From the NCBI GenBank assembly GCA_019009955.1, contig CM032230.1, positions 124,772,501 to 124,836,500 of the forward strand: a stretch of DNA of 64,000 nucleotides, given 5' to 3'. Below are positions 1 through 11,277 of the stretch, one piece after another. The stretch is from Riptortus pedestris (Eukaryota > Arthropoda > Insecta > Hemiptera > Alydidae). The notes below the pieces were generated by a model, which saw only the letters and a list, made by a program, of their open reading frames with translations, made no database searches and was not told the origin of the DNA. The translations under genes and the position numbers were made by a program. The first letter of the stretch is position 1, and every line of letters starts with the position of its first letter.

Positions 1-1988
1 GCAAAGTCGCGGACAAGGGACAGATCACCCGAATACCGACTGACCGCACAAGACAATTACATGTACGTATCGCCTAAGACACTGACAGCAATACTCAGAC
101 GTACACACGGTAACAAATCTCCAGGACAAGACCGAGTACAGACCATACTACTCAAAAACAACTGCCCAGGAAAACACTACACTATCTAGTACACATATAC
201 AACTCATGCCTGAGACTCAGACACTTCCCGGGCCAATGGAAACACTCTACAATAGCACCAATACTCAAACCCGGGAAGCGCGGCGACGCGGCAGAACACT
301 ATAGGCCCATTAACCTTCTGTGTCACCTCTCAAGATATATGAGAAGATAATCCTCACCTATCTTAAAAGAGTACTGTGCAGAGGAGAATTTAATCCCTGC
401 CGAACAGTTTGGTTTCCGCGCACGACACAGCTCCGAACACCAGTTAGTAAGGCTCCAATCACACATCACTAACAACATGAACAGAAACCGTACCACAGCA
501 CTCATCTCCATCGACTGCACTAAAGCTTTCGACTCTGTTTCACATAAAACACTGCTCATTAAACTCAGAACAAACAGATGCCCAGAACAACTCTATAACA
601 TCATACACTCCTTCTTAGACGGACGTACTATGACTGTTAGGGTAGGAACAAGCCTCTCGCGCCCACAGCCTGTCCCCTGCGGCGTGCCTCAAGGGTCATG
701 CTTGCACCTATACTGTTTCAACATATACACAGGACATATCGTCGGCAAACAATACACACATGCAAAAATAGCCGCCTTACGCCGACGATATCGCGATATA
801 CAGCACATCCATATCACACAAACATGCACTCACACTCGCCGAGAGAGCTTGTAACGACGTGACAAAAGGACTGAATGACATAAACATCACAGTCAACCCG
901 ACAAAGACAGACGCGTTACTCTTCGCCTTCGGAAAGAGAAACGGATCCGCGAAACGCCCAGGTAGTTTTAGGTTACAAGACAAAACAATAAAACTTTCAG
1001 AAAAGATCAACTACCTGGGAATCCAGTTAGGGAAACACCTCACATTCGGTACACATTTCACAAGGAAGCTAAAGCAGGTCAGGACAAAAGCCCGCTCCCT
1101 TGGTCACATACTCAGATCACAGACGCTCACACTCAGACTGAAGAAACTTATATACACTGGAGTCTTACGTCCCACACTAACAAACGGAACACACCACTAT
1201 TTCGATTTCTTCTTCCGTCTACTCTTCATCAGCCTTCAGCAGTTTCAAAACTCTATCCTGCAAACCATCACATATAATACATCCTTGAGACAAACCAAGG
1301 CACCAGAACTACACCAACTGCTCAACATACCCACAATCGCCTCTTTCATCAGACGACGCTTACCACAAATTCTACGACGGACTTCAAAGCACCGACAACC
1401 GACTGTTCGACGACTTCCCAAGACCGGTACGACCAGAACGATGGCAAGGACCAACAGACCTCACAACAAGACTAGTAGACCTACTGGAACAATAGACACA
1501 GAAGAGGCGACACACCTACACACAGTCTTCTAAATCACAACACTCACACTGACATTTGAACAATAACACACCTATCTCTATCTACTAACCCTTTCTCCTT
1601 TTAGCCTACTCTCCGACTATCTTTCGTTTTACCCTAGCTATCAGTATCGACTGTGACCCTGCGCAGATCATCTTCAGCACGTCTCCTCAGACAACCAGCA
1701 CCCGGATTCCTATCTACAAAACCGCCTTAAAATGATAATAAATATATTACAGAAAAAAGGCAATCCTCACCCAAAATCCTTATCCTATCCTACATCACAG
1801 CCCGGTATGTATGTGTATATCCCGTGTATATGCGTGTGTACATGAGGTACTTGTTTTTATTTTGCATGCTTGCACGTTTTTCTTTCGCTTAGTTTTCTTC
1901 GCATGCCCTTCTTCTACGCATGATTTTTCTTTTGGTCTTTCTTCTTTAGTCAGGTGTAGGGAAAAAAAAAAAAAAAAAAAAAAAAAAA
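1..1988 (+). mobile_element. 5'-truncated Jockey-type non-LTR retrotransposon
   Basis: The element enters from the left edge of the window. It carries reverse-transcriptase coding remnants to about 1533, then a 3' UTR of about 430 bp ending in a 26-base A-run (1963-1988). That is the usual end of an element inserted by target-primed reverse transcription. No RNase H domain follows the RT, as in the Jockey clade. Its GC content is higher than the AT-rich surroundings. The 5' part lies outside the window, so no target-site duplication can be checked. Confidence 0.8.
118..1533 (+). pseudogene. Reverse transcriptase of a Jockey-type retrotransposon, frameshifted
   Basis: This would encode the reverse transcriptase that copies the element RNA at a nicked chromosomal target. 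About 118-476 encodes finger-domain residues around YRPINLL and AEQFGFRARHSSEHQLVRL in shifting frames with stops. The frame from 477 holds the RT motifs TKAFDSVSHKTLL and PCGVPQGS. A frameshift between about 715 and 777 moves the catalytic YADDIAIY box (778-801) into another frame, and that frame continues through a second open stretch (859-1533) with NPTKTDALLF and INYLGIQL. Both catalytic aspartates of the YADD box remain in the DNA, but stops and frameshifts mean no complete enzyme can be made. It is a dead copy. Assignment to Jockey rather than CR1 rests on general motif resemblance. Confidence 0.85.
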
Positions 1989-2250
1989 TCACAGCTCGAG
2001 GAGGGCCGGAGTCTCCAACAGTCTATATCTGTGGCTTCATACAGCCCCTGATCATACCGGAACGAAGAGTACCTTACAGCCACTACTGTTAGGGGACGAC
2101 TTTGCCCTCCTTTTGACATTTTTTTTTTTTGTAATGAGATAAGAGTTCGTCTCCTTATCAGTTAGCAGATTTCCTAATTTCTATTTTATATGATAATAAA
2201 TACCATTTAAATTTTTATTTTGAGTGTAAATAATTTCTAAGGAAAAGAGA
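1989..2250. other. Spacer with no gene
   Basis: A moderately GC-rich piece follows the poly(A) (1989-2110) with no frame I recognise. A T-run lies at 2120-2131, then AT-rich sequence. I see no gene here. Confidence 0.4.
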
Positions 2251-2580
2251 TTAATCACGCAGGGGCTGAGTAAACTAAAAGCAGATTTCTCACGCGATGG
2301 TATGACATAGTAGTGATCTCATCACACCATATATTTTTTATTTCTAATTTTAAAAAACTGGAGTAGAATAGAAGGTTTAATGACGACAGGAAACAAAAAC
2401 TTACGTAAAACTTTCTTAATATTTGAGTTACGAAAAAATGTATAGACCAATAGTCTTATACCATGAATAGTTTAACAAGTTTTATCCTATAACACTTTAC
2501 GATCCGACTCATAATAACGGAGATATTATGAGTATTCGAATTCCACCTCTACCTCTATAAACCCTTCTAGTTGTTCATGG
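2251..2580 (+). mobile_element. HINE-like element, degraded 5' and core fragment
   Basis: It starts with a decayed 5' block (CACGCAGGGGCTGAGTAAAC, then GCAGATTTC). A core piece near 2495-2560 contains the family signature CGATCCGACTCATAATAACG followed by GGAGATAT. The 3' block is missing. Confidence 0.6.
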
Positions 2581-2628
2581 TATAAAAGATGAAGGTTAAT
2601 ATGACAGGAGTAGGGAGGGTTTTTACTG

Positions 2629-2630
2629 GT

Positions 2631-2693
<63 letters not shown>

Positions 2694-2694
2694 T
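2629..2694. repeat. (GT)n microsatellite
   Basis: About 30 GT units with two interruptions, lying between two HINE-like fragments. It produces spurious poly-Val/Cys and poly-His/Thr reading frames. Confidence 0.95.
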
Positions 2695-2734
2695 CCAAAT
2701 GGTATATATGTTGCATGTCCAAAACGCACAAATT

Positions 2735-3330
2735 TAACGCACCAACTAATCAGATTTCCCACTTGTTCCACGTATTTGATTTTATCTCAAAACGTAAAAG
2801 TTCAATGAGTACAATATTTAGAATTTAGGCTTCAAATAAAGTGCTTCATATTATAACAACTTTTTTCTTAATATGGCAATAGTAGGAGGGGGGGGGAGGT
2901 ATATAGATGGCGGAAAACTAAAAAATGCCAATATCTCGGCTAGAAATCAAGATAGAAAATGAATGTAAATGACAACATTTATTGAACATTACATTTGGAA
3001 TAATATTGGTTCTATACAGTTCTTCGATCTGAGCCGTAATAACGGAAATATTAAGGATTTTCGTAATTCCCCTTCAGATACCCCCCTTCATTTCAGCCAT
3101 TAACGAACATTATCTTTAGTTTTACATAAAACGTTTAAACATGAAGTTTGGTTAAGATCAAACAGAAATGCGAACTCTACAGCGTTAACAGACATATATA
3201 TACAGTTTTGAACGGCCCTCATTTTTGTCTTCTCCCGGGTAGGGGTGATGGACATTTGAGGAAATGTTAAGGGAAATGTCATGGGTACGACTTTAGTAGC
3301 TCATTTCCCCGGGGGAGGGGGATCTGTTAA
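2735..3330 (+). mobile_element. HINE-like element, group B, nearly full length
   Basis: The first ~15 bases are decayed, and the copy then carries CAGATTTCCCACTTG. It has the group B 5' half (CACGTATTTGATTTTATCTC, GTTCAATGAGTACAATATTT), the core (AATATCTCGGCTAG, GATCTGAGCCGTAATAACGG), a short TA tract near 3192-3200 and the 3' block (GAACGGCCCTC, GGACATTTGAGG). It ends at a decayed TTTCCCCGGGGGA palindrome plus GATCTGTTAA. Confidence 0.8.
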
Positions 3331-3630
3331 TAATTTGATATATATCGTTTACTATGCGTTTTATTGAAAAGGTTAATACAACCAATGGTGATGGAATTTT
3401 AAATGTTTACAATTATTATAGAATAGATTTTTTTCTTATGTGGAATGTATTTTCATGTTATCAGCTATGGTATACCCCCACTTATAGTCGTCTGGTGTCT
3501 TGTTACGAGAAAAATAGTGTGATTAGATGACTAATGTGGGAAATCTCCATAGTTTATGGAGCTGCTGTGTTCGGATAACGAACTTTGCCTTTCATTCCTT
3601 ATTGTGTCAGTACTTGAGTCTATGTATTTT

Positions 3631-3750
3631 AATTTTGAACGGATCTCAGTTTTATCATATCCTGGACATTTGATGAAATTTGTCGAAAATTGGTTTATCA
3701 GTTATTTATTGCACTTCAATAGCTTATATCCTTTAAGGAAAATCTGCTAA
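3631..3750 (+). mobile_element. HINE-like element, 3' fragment
   Basis: Only the 3' block remains: TTTTGAACGGATCTCAG, CCTGGACATTTGATGAAATT, and the terminal CCTTTAAGGAAAATCTGCTAA. It lies just upstream of the GC-rich leader of the signal-peptide exon. Confidence 0.7.
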
Positions 3751-3769
3751 CATGATAAGGGTGATAAGA

Positions 3770-4134
3770 AGTGGTAAGCCCTAACAGCCTAGCCACAGCT
3801 CTTCCTGTTGGTACAATTGCTGGCTGCTATTTGCGTCCACTGGCGTGGGATTAATTAATTAGAAGTAGTGTTAGATGGGGACAGGTTCGGTGGAATATAT
3901 GGCTAGATTAAGGTCAAGGTTGGCGGGCCTGGCGCTAGGCGGCTATGAAATACCGCGGCGGAGTGTTGGTAGCCCTCCCTCTCCGCACTCTAACTCTTGC
4001 CAGTAGTCGGCCGACTTTCCTAGTGAGAAGGGGTGTGTCGCTCCCTCAGCCTCTCGCCGCGAGTACAACGGCCGTCACTCTGATGTGCCAGACCCAACTC
4101 AAGAGCATTTAATAGTAAGAGCCAATCGCCGGAA
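3770..4134 (+). promoter_or_regulatory. GC-rich leader and probable promoter/5' UTR region
   Basis: Composition changes from about 30% GC to clearly GC-rich over roughly 3900-4130 (CTGGCGCTAGGCGGC, ACCGCGGCGGAGTG, CTCTCGCCGCGAG), directly before the ATG at 4135. No clear TATAAA box is visible at a standard distance. An in-frame TGA at 4081 shows that the coding frame does not extend upstream. The transcription start cannot be placed by eye. Confidence 0.45.
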
Positions 4135-4249
4135 ATGGCTTGGAAGACAGTTATAGTTTCAGTCGCGGTAGTTTTCCTGGTCGCCGATGCAGCCAGCATA
4201 GACTCCCAAGAAGTGACAAGAAACCCCCTTCGAAAGGATAATTTTAGAG
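4135..4249 (+). CDS. First coding exon of a secreted or membrane protein with signal peptide
   Basis: The ATG sits in a good context (CCGGAAATGGCT), with an in-frame stop 51 bases upstream. It opens MAWKTVIVSVAVVFLVADA: a lysine after three residues, a hydrophobic stretch of about 12 residues, then small residues (ADAAS) suited to signal-peptidase cleavage near residue 21. About 18 hydrophilic residues follow (IDSQEVTRNPLRKDNFR). The frame then reaches a plausible 5' splice site at 4249/4250 (AGAG then GTATCC), leaving the intron in phase 1. Reading on gives only a few codons to a stop in AT-rich sequence, and coding-like composition ends at the same point. I do not recognise the protein. The rest must lie in later exons, none of which I could identify in this window, so intron 1 may be very long. 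Confidence 0.6.
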
Positions 4250-5118
4250 GTATCCATTATATTAATAAATTTTAAAATGTTTTTTCCAACAAATATAATA
4301 ATTACGGAGACTTGAGACAAGAATCTATGGAAATTTATTTCTGTTATCACTTCTGATAAGCAATAAAGCCCTCGTGCAGTTCACTCAGGAGCTTATGCAG
4401 TACATTTTAGGATCTCCTCCATAAGAATATTTAATGCTCCAACTTTTATTCTTAATTTATCGATAATATTTACAAAATAGGTCAGCAAATTATTATTGAC
4501 AGCCATCAAACACTAGTTTGCCTCTTGCAGAAGCAACTCGGAGCATTTAGTACCAACACGGCATATAAAATTATTAGGAAGTTTGATCATAGCAATTTAT
4601 TAGCTCCCGATCCAAAAGTGTATACTTTGAGCTAGTTTTGACAGAAGTCTTCTTTGAAATTGTATTTGTAGAGTAGTCCTATATATATATCCTTGATTTG
4701 AAATTTGTAAACTTCAATAACCATTCGGGCTTATAAAAACATTATTGTTGGATCTTTGTATCTGTTATCAAAACTGATAAGCAGTAAGTCTTACATCTGA
4801 TAAGGGGTACAACTTATACAGGATGTGTGTGGCATAAGAGGCCCCCAAAACTAGTATAAATGATTTTTTTAAGTAATGTACTTCATTTCTCCGGACTTAA
4901 TAAAATTATAGAGAATTTTGGCTTTTTTTTATTTTTTTTTTTTTATTTTATTGCTATTATTTTTTTTTAAAAAAAAGCCAAACTTCCAATGTTGAGGAAG
5001 AAAGTGGGTGGATGCTTGGTACATCCTTAACAGAGATCGTTTCTAACAAGTAGTGTAAGGCATAGAGAAAATGAAATGATTGCACGGAAAAATAGAAAAA
5101 TAATGGCAATCACTACAA
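4250..5118. other. AT-rich presumptive intron sequence
   Basis: No open frame of interest. It contains a T-rich stem-loop at 4918-4982 and otherwise unremarkable AT-rich sequence. Confidence 0.4.
4918..4982. repeat. T-rich hairpin with TTGGC/GCCAA arms
   Basis: TTGGCTTTTTTTT at 4918-4930 is mirrored by AAAAAAAAGCCAA at 4970-4982, with a T-rich interior between. It is a simple foldback and may be a decayed short element. Confidence 0.6.
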
Positions 5119-5140
5119 GATATATATAATTTTTTTTAAA

Positions 5141-5354
5141 TCATTTATTAACGACCACTTTTTGCAAGCGAATTGGGACTGGTTGTCTACAGGTTACCAC
5201 CATTTTCCAGTCAGGGTGGGACTAATGATTTTATTTAATGAATTTCGTTACTAAATTAATTCCTATTGCCCAGGCTGGAATCGAACTCTCCACTCTAGGT
5301 TTACCTTGTGAGACTAAGGTCAACTCTTTAACTCACTTGGATAACCTGAGCCCC
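5141..5354 (-). mobile_element. tRNA-derived SINE, full length, with target-site duplication
   Basis: On the minus strand it starts with a tRNA-like head (GGGGCTCAGGTTATCCAAGT, then GTTAAAG) and a B-box-like GAGTTCGATTCC. A body with TAGTCCCACCCTGAC and GGTAACCTGTAGA follows, and the 3' end is TTGCAAAAAGTGGTCGTTAA plus TAAATGA. AGATATATATAA is repeated on both sides (about 5119 and 5355), fitting LINE-style insertion. It belongs to a family with at least six copies in this window. Confidence 0.8.
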
Positions 5355-5355
5355 A

Positions 5356-5747
5356 GATATATATAAGAAAATACAAACATTTACAGTTAAGGAATGACTT
5401 TTATTGTGAATGTACATTTGGCTTTAGGTAGTGCACTTATAGGTTTAGTTCCTGCTAAGACTTGTCTTTCATTTAGTCCAGCAGATCGATTTTTAATATC
5501 TTCGATTTAATAATTTTTATTTAACTGTCTTCTTAACAACTGCCATATCTTTAGACCACCCTTAGCCTGGAGCGAGTGAACATCGCTGATTAATAGAAAC
5601 CACTGAAGATAAGCCTGGAAAGTTGGCTCAGGATAAAATCAAATTTAACTGGATGTGTTGACCTTTATGTCAACCAAGGAATGAATAACATTTCTGTCAC
5701 TTAATACATTGGACCTTATAGTTCTTTTATTATATTAATCCTTTTAA

Positions 5748-5813
<66 letters not shown>

Positions 5814-6354
5814 TTACTGAATGTATATATGTTTAATAGTCAATTTATTTATAATGTGTGTATAGTTATTTGCCATAATATGTTATTTGACGACTTCTCT
5901 ACTATTGAACTATTCCCTGGAAGCCAACCTCCTCTAACACACCATGCATTATTGAGTTAATGCTAATTTTCATACATTGAAAGTTAATTATATATTGATA
6001 TGTTTCATATATTGATATGTATTGACTTTGAGCAAGCCTAATGTTTTTCTGGATTTCCTTTTTTCCGTTTAGTGATAATTTCGTTTTTTTTCTTCCCTTT
6101 TTGAAAGATATGTTGGAGATGAGAACTGCCGATGTTGCGAATAATATATGTTTATTATTATAAGGACTGAAAGGGCAGGCAGTAATAAAAAAAGTTTATT
6201 TTATTTTTTGCATTAAAAAACAATTTATTTTTCTCAATGACATAGCTTTCGTCTTATGAGACAACATCATAAGAGATAAGCTTGTATCCCTGAATGGAAA
6301 TCTGCTAATTAAGAGATTAAAAGCACACGAAGTTTGCAATTTAGAACATAACTA
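5356..6354. other. Gene-free AT-rich stretch with (TA)n
   Basis: Contains a long (TA)n tract at 5752-5811 not flanked by recognisable HINE sequence. TGGAAATCTGCTAA at 6295-6308 may be a worn HINE 3' tip. No coding potential is seen. Confidence 0.5.
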
Positions 6355-6992
6355 AAGTGCGTCACGCAGGGGCTGCGAAACTAAGCAGATTTCCCATGTA
6401 ACGTTTTACAATAGAGAAATCTGCATACTGGTAACACAATACCACCGTGATTAAATACCAACGGCCATGAGAAATCTTTCAGTTAATTAAAATAAATTCC
6501 CAACTGAAAGGACTTCTGAATTGTAAGAATAATTTATATTTTAATAACTCAAATTTTAGTAGTCCAAGAACTAAAGAAGGGGGGGGGGCGGCGGATGAAC
6601 AGAACGTATTTGCATAAATCTCACAAAGTAAGGAAGGTAAGGTAAGGTTAGAAGCTTCCACCTGAGCCGAGTACTGGCGGAAATGGCCGAACTATACCCG
6701 ACCACAGACTTCATAAAAATGCAAATATCTCGGTAGATAGAGAATACATGTATTTAACAATATTTATAGTAAATTTAATTTGCAATAAGATTGATTCTGT
6801 ACAATTTTTCGGTCCGACGTATAGTAACGGAGATATTTTGAATTTTCGGATATCCTCCCCTCTAAACCCCCCCCCCTCCCACTCATCCGATTTCAGCCGT
6901 TAACGAACTTAATCTTTCTTTTTACATAAAACGACTAAATATCGAGTTTGGTACCGATCAAACAAAAATTGCGACCGCTAGAGCCGTAACAG

Positions 6993-7056
<64 letters not shown>

Positions 7057-7180
7057 TTTTGAACGGACTTCATTTTCGTCATCTACTAAGTAGGATCAAT
7101 GGACATTGGAAGAAAAATTTCGAAAATTCCGTCATGAGTACAACCTCAATAGCTGATTTCCCTTAAGGAAAATCTGCTAA
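6355..7180 (+). mobile_element. HINE-like element, group A, long variant
   Basis: It has the 5' block (GTGCGTCACGCAGGGGCTGC), the GCAGATTTC…GAAATCTGC pair, and a 5' half longer than in other group A copies (6430-6700), with a G-run at 6580-6588. The standard core starts at about 6718. (TA)n lies at 6996-7053. The 3' block ends at AATCTGCTAA (7171-7180). The extra segment recurs in the copies at 28459 and 55884. Confidence 0.88.
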
Positions 7181-7445
7181 AAGGGAGTTCAGAGGGGGTA
7201 GAATTCGAAAACTCAATTATTTCAGTTATTATGAATGGAAACGAAAAATCGATAAAGACAATTTTGTTATAATTCTCTACAATTCTTGTTATATTACAAT
7301 ATCTCATCGATTTTTATTTTGAGTAACTGAAATACAAACAATTTCATGTACAGTTTACATGTAAACTACTGTTTCTTGTATGGGAAATATCGGGAATAAA
7401 AGGTGAAATGAAGTAACCAGCGAGGAATTCCAGGAAGTGGAATAA

Positions 7446-8425
7446 AATGTACGTCACACAGGGGCTGCATTAGCTAAGCAGATTTCCCAGCTTATTGTCA
7501 ATATGGTATGAGTAGGGGTGGGGTTTTACTGAAGGTTGAAAACTAAAAAAAAATCAAAATAAATTTCTCAGTTAATATACATGAGAGAGAAAATATGTAT
7601 ATGACAACAATTATAAATAATTAAATTTGCAATAACATTGGCTCTATACACTTTTTCTAACTGACGTATAATAACAAAGATATTTTGAATTTCCGAAATT
7701 CCACCCCTCTAAAACCCCCCTCCACACAGTTCGATTTCAGCCGTTAACGAATTTGATCTTTCTTTTTGCATAAAACGCTTATATTAGCAGATTTCTCTTA
7801 AGGGAAATCAGCTATTGAGGTCGTAGTCAAGACGCGATATTCGAAATTTATCTTCAAATTTCCATCGATCCTACCCAGGAGATGACAAAAATGAGGTCCG
7901 TTCTAAACTGTCTATATAAATATTTATCCGTTGCCGCTTCAGCGGCCGCAATTATTGTTTAATCGTTACCAAACTCGATATTTAGTCGTTTTATGTAAAA
8001 AGAAAGATCAAGTTCGTTAACGGCTGAAATCAGACCAGGAGGGGGTTTGGAGAGGGAGAAATGTGAAAATTCGAAATATCTCCGTTAGTATACGTCGGAT
8101 CGAAAAAACGTATGGAATCTATATTTTAGAAAATTAAATGTACTATAAATATTGTTATATACATTTATTCTCTATCTTAAATATTAACCGAGTTATTTGC
8201 ATTTTTATTAATTGTAACGGACGAGATAAGATCGGCTAACTTCGGGTCTAGTCGATCTAGTTTCCGTCAAAAGCTAATTTGGCCGTTCCCATAACTGCTC
8301 TCGTGAAATTTCTCTATTGTAAAACTTCGTGTGGGAAATGTGATTAGTCAGCAGCCCCTGCATGACGAACTTTTTCGAGTTTGGTAACGATTAAACCAAA
8401 ATGTCCGTGGAGGGAAATCTGCTAT
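7446..8425 (+). mobile_element. HINE-like element, group B, split by a nested copy
   Basis: The 5' two-thirds lie at 7446-7783 (GTACGTCACACAGGGGCTGC, GGCTGAAAAC-like segment, core). They break inside the conserved ACATAAAACG…TATCGAGTTTGG segment. The continuation CGAGTTTGGTAACGATT resumes at 8375 and reaches a worn AGGGAAATCTGCTAT end at 8425. The interruption is a minus-strand group A copy. Confidence 0.82.
7784..8374 (-). mobile_element. HINE-like element, group A, nested in an older copy
   Basis: Seen on the plus strand it begins TTAGCAGATTTCTCTTAAGG at 7784 and ends GCAGCCCCTGCATGACGAAC plus a T-run at about 8374. The core and both conserved ends are present, but the TA tract is almost absent, with only a few units near 7910. 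Its host is the group B copy around it. Confidence 0.88.
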
Positions 8426-8479
8426 AATTTAAAGACAGTAGGGAGGGATAATTTTGTATAATAGAACTGAACAAATATG

Positions 8480-8850
8480 AAATTTTGTATGTAGGCTAGA
8501 CGTCGGCCAAAAAGACCGCCATAGTGACTACGTATTTCGTAAACATTCAGAAGCGGCTAGGATCAAAGAAGTAGCACAATACCCATTGGGGTATGACGCC
8601 ACAGAGACCCAGTAACCCGGGAAGGATGAATGCACGAATCGAGTGATTGTGCCTCTAGGACGTGCTTGTGCTTTTCATGCCCCAGGATTGTCCAGGAAAG
8701 AGGAAAGAGGGAGAGTCACTGATCTGTTACACTTTTACTGTCGGCCAGACGCGCGACGAATCGCGGCAACACAAGACAGGCCAATAATCAACACGAAACG
8801 TCACTTAACCCTTTCTTAACGTGAAAAACTCCATTCACATTGAGTCTTTC
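8480..8850. promoter_or_regulatory. Non-repetitive GC-richer block, candidate regulatory DNA
   Basis: Composition is clearly higher in GC than the flanks, and there is no repeat signature or long frame. Motif-like words include GGATCAAAG (TCF-like), GCCAATAATCAA and GGAAAGAGGAAAGAGG. It starts after the HINE copy ending at 8425. Function is inferred from composition only. Confidence 0.3.
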
Positions 8851-9084
8851 CAAACAGGTCAATCACCTTTGGTATTAAGATTAGACTCAGAGGTATACAG
8901 ATGGTATTATCATCATAAAACTAGCAAAGATATCCGGCTTTGTTCTGAAAATCTTTGGAGCTATAGGAATGATAGTACTTTTAGCTGAGTTCCCTTAAGA
9001 ATTTATCTCATGTCGCGATTTTTGAAAAATTTGTCCGAATTCCCAGTCATACTTCAATGAAATGCAAGTATTTGCACGATTTAC

Positions 9085-9345
9085 GATTTTTGGAAATTAA
9101 GCTTAGAATACAGTGGAACATGAAGTAACAGCTTATTGTTAAAATGGCATGAGTAGAACTGGAGGTTTGATAAAGGCTAAAATCTAAAATAAAAATACGA
9201 ATATCTCAGTTAATATTAGAAATAGGGAAAATATGTATATAACATTATTTATAGGTAATATTACACTTGCTATGAGATTGATCCTATACCATTTTTCCAT
9301 TCGACTTATAACAACGGAGATATTTCGAAATTCTGACTCTCACCT
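9085..9345 (+). mobile_element. HINE-like element, group B core fragment
   Basis: Matches the B-type middle (GGCATGAGTAGAACTGGAGG, ATATCTCAGTTAATATTAG, CAACGGAGATATTTCGAAAT) but lacks both conserved ends. It stops abruptly at 9345, where a different repeat tail begins. Confidence 0.65.
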
Positions 9346-9374
9346 GGGTGGAATCACTTGCTGTCATTCCCTAT

Positions 9375-9455
9375 CAGTGCATGCAAGTAGCTCTGAAGAT
9401 GGAGACAATAGTCTTCGAAAGCGCTTATCGCTGAAATAAAAATCTTGAGAAGAAT
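9375..9455 (+). mobile_element. Retroelement tail of the CTGAAGATGG…CGAAA type
   Basis: GCTCTGAAGATGGAGACAAT, CTTCGAAAGCGC and CTGAAATAAAAATC occur in order. I recognise this arrangement as typical of Penelope-like element termini, but no reverse transcriptase is attached. Similar tails occur at 24.2, 40.2, 50.4 and 56.4 kb. Confidence 0.4.
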
Positions 9456-10019
9456 TGGACGTTTTTTTCTCCCCAAGTACTTCATGATGATTAGGTTTGC
9501 ATACAGAAACAAATATTTTCAAAGTCTAGCAAGTTTCAGCGTGAATTTCAACAAGAATTAGATGTAGGGGGAGCTGAATCAAAATCCTCTGTATGTTTAA
9601 CAGTTTTCCATAAAGCTCAAATTGTCCAAACCGTTTTTGTGGAAACTGATAATCGTGAAGAAAAAAATAAATAAAAAAGCACGTTACAAATAATTTCGTA
9701 GTATAGATGCATTCATTATCATACGTTTAGCGGTTTCGCATTGTTAATAATACACAACAGTTCGTATACAATCATATGACATCATGTTTTATAGTATCAT
9801 ATTTTTACGAATCATGCTTTATCGTATCATGCTTTGTTATATTATATTTGTGGATTAGTCAATACCATGATGAAGACTTTTTTGGGCAAAAACATACATT
9901 TGTTAGCATTTCTGCTTTATCAGTGTGCTCTAGAATTGTAAACTAAACTACGGGAGATTAACGTAAAATCTTGATTGATGACGTAAAATCAAACACCGCA
10001 TTTTCATGTAGCTCGTATA

Positions 10020-10432
10020 ATAAATATTTCTGAAAATAATATTTCGAATTAAGCCTGAAATAGAGTGATTCATAATATAAAAGCTTACTGTTAAATTGAC
10101 ATGTGTAGGAGTGGGGGGTTTACTCATGGTTGAAATTTAAAAAATCCAAATGTTTCGGTTAATGTTCATGATAAGGAAAATATGTCTATAACAACATTTA
10201 TAGGTAATTAATTACATTTGCAATAAGATGGGTTCTGTACAATTTTTCGCTGTGACTTATAACAACGAAGATATTTCAAACTTCTGAAATTCCCCCTCTA
10301 AACCCTATGTGTGTTTATTTATAATTTTAAGCGGACTTTATTTCAGACATCTGCTAGGTAGGATCGATGGACGTTTGAGGACATTTTTCGAAAATTGCGT
10401 CTTGAGTACAACCTCAACAGCTGCTTAAACGC
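10020..10432 (+). mobile_element. HINE-like element, group B, both ends lost
   Basis: Contains TGTGTAGGAGTGGGGGGTTT, the core (CAATAAGATGGGTTCTGTAC) and the 3' block (GGTAGGATCGATGGACGTTT). It ends at CAACAGCTGCTTAA without the final palindrome. There is no long TA tract; the 3' block follows after TGTGTGTTTAT. Confidence 0.75.
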
Positions 10433-11219
10433 ATCTTGTGTGGTTTTTTACTAATTTAAATATGATGATTTATTTATACACTCAAGACCTTACCCGTATG
10501 AAGCACTGTCATATTGTCATGTGTGGTTAAACTATTTTCTACTTAATCACTTATTCCTTTTGTTAACATAATAATAATGTTATCTATAATAGCGATAGTG
10601 AGCATATGAAGTAGTTTCTGAATTATTTTTTTTAAGTTTCCTTATTTATTTGAGTAGGCATCTAACATCAGCTGAGTCAGGTTGACTTCATAAATATTTA
10701 ACAGGAATTATTAAAACATTGGAAACATTTGTGGCTAAATAGTTATTCCAACAATCATGGAAAAGAAAAATGTACAATTGGATTTTGAATCGGTTGATTA
10801 GAGCAAAGCCAATATTTCTGCTTGGGCCGTTTGACTAGTGGAACTAAAATAGAGTGTACAATAATAATCAATCCACTAGCTGACATGTGCGCTGTTAGTT
10901 CAAGGAATCCTTTCAAGCTCTGTTTACAAACAGTGGAGGCGGACCGCAGAGAGTAAATTATCCTTAAGAAAAGAAATTTAATAAATGTAGTGAGTGAATT
11001 AACTCTCTCAGGAATTGCTGTCAAAGTAGCTGTTTCAAAAAGGAGTAATATAATACATACCACAACTATTTATTTGAATTCATTAGTTGTCCCAAACGGG
11101 TAGTTAATAGTCTTCTTTATAAAGGAAAAAGACGAATTAAAAATGAGAAAAGTTTTTTCTGTATTTTTTGTAATGTTGAAGGTAATTTGCTGGGTTCTCG
11201 TTTTGAGTATGACAATTTA

Positions 11220-11220
<1 letters not shown>
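10433..11220. other. Gene-free AT-rich stretch
   Basis: No repeat family or coding signature recognised. A 102-codon minus frame (10755-11063) has no domain or codon bias that I can see. Confidence 0.4.
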
Positions 11221-11221
<1 letters not shown>

Positions 11222-11273
<52 letters not shown>

Positions 11274-11277
11274 ACAC
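11222..11277. repeat. (CA)n microsatellite
   Basis: About 27 CA units with one GACA interruption. They join a short TA tract (11278-11297) that belongs to the adjoining HINE-like copy. Confidence 0.95.

Noticed and set aside
2526..2828. Poly-His/Thr and poly-Cys/Val frames
   Set aside because: Both come from the (GT)n tract.
4790..4860. Mariner-like terminal repeat near TACAGGATGTGTGTGG
   Set aside because: No partner repeat, TA duplication or transposase remnant was found nearby.
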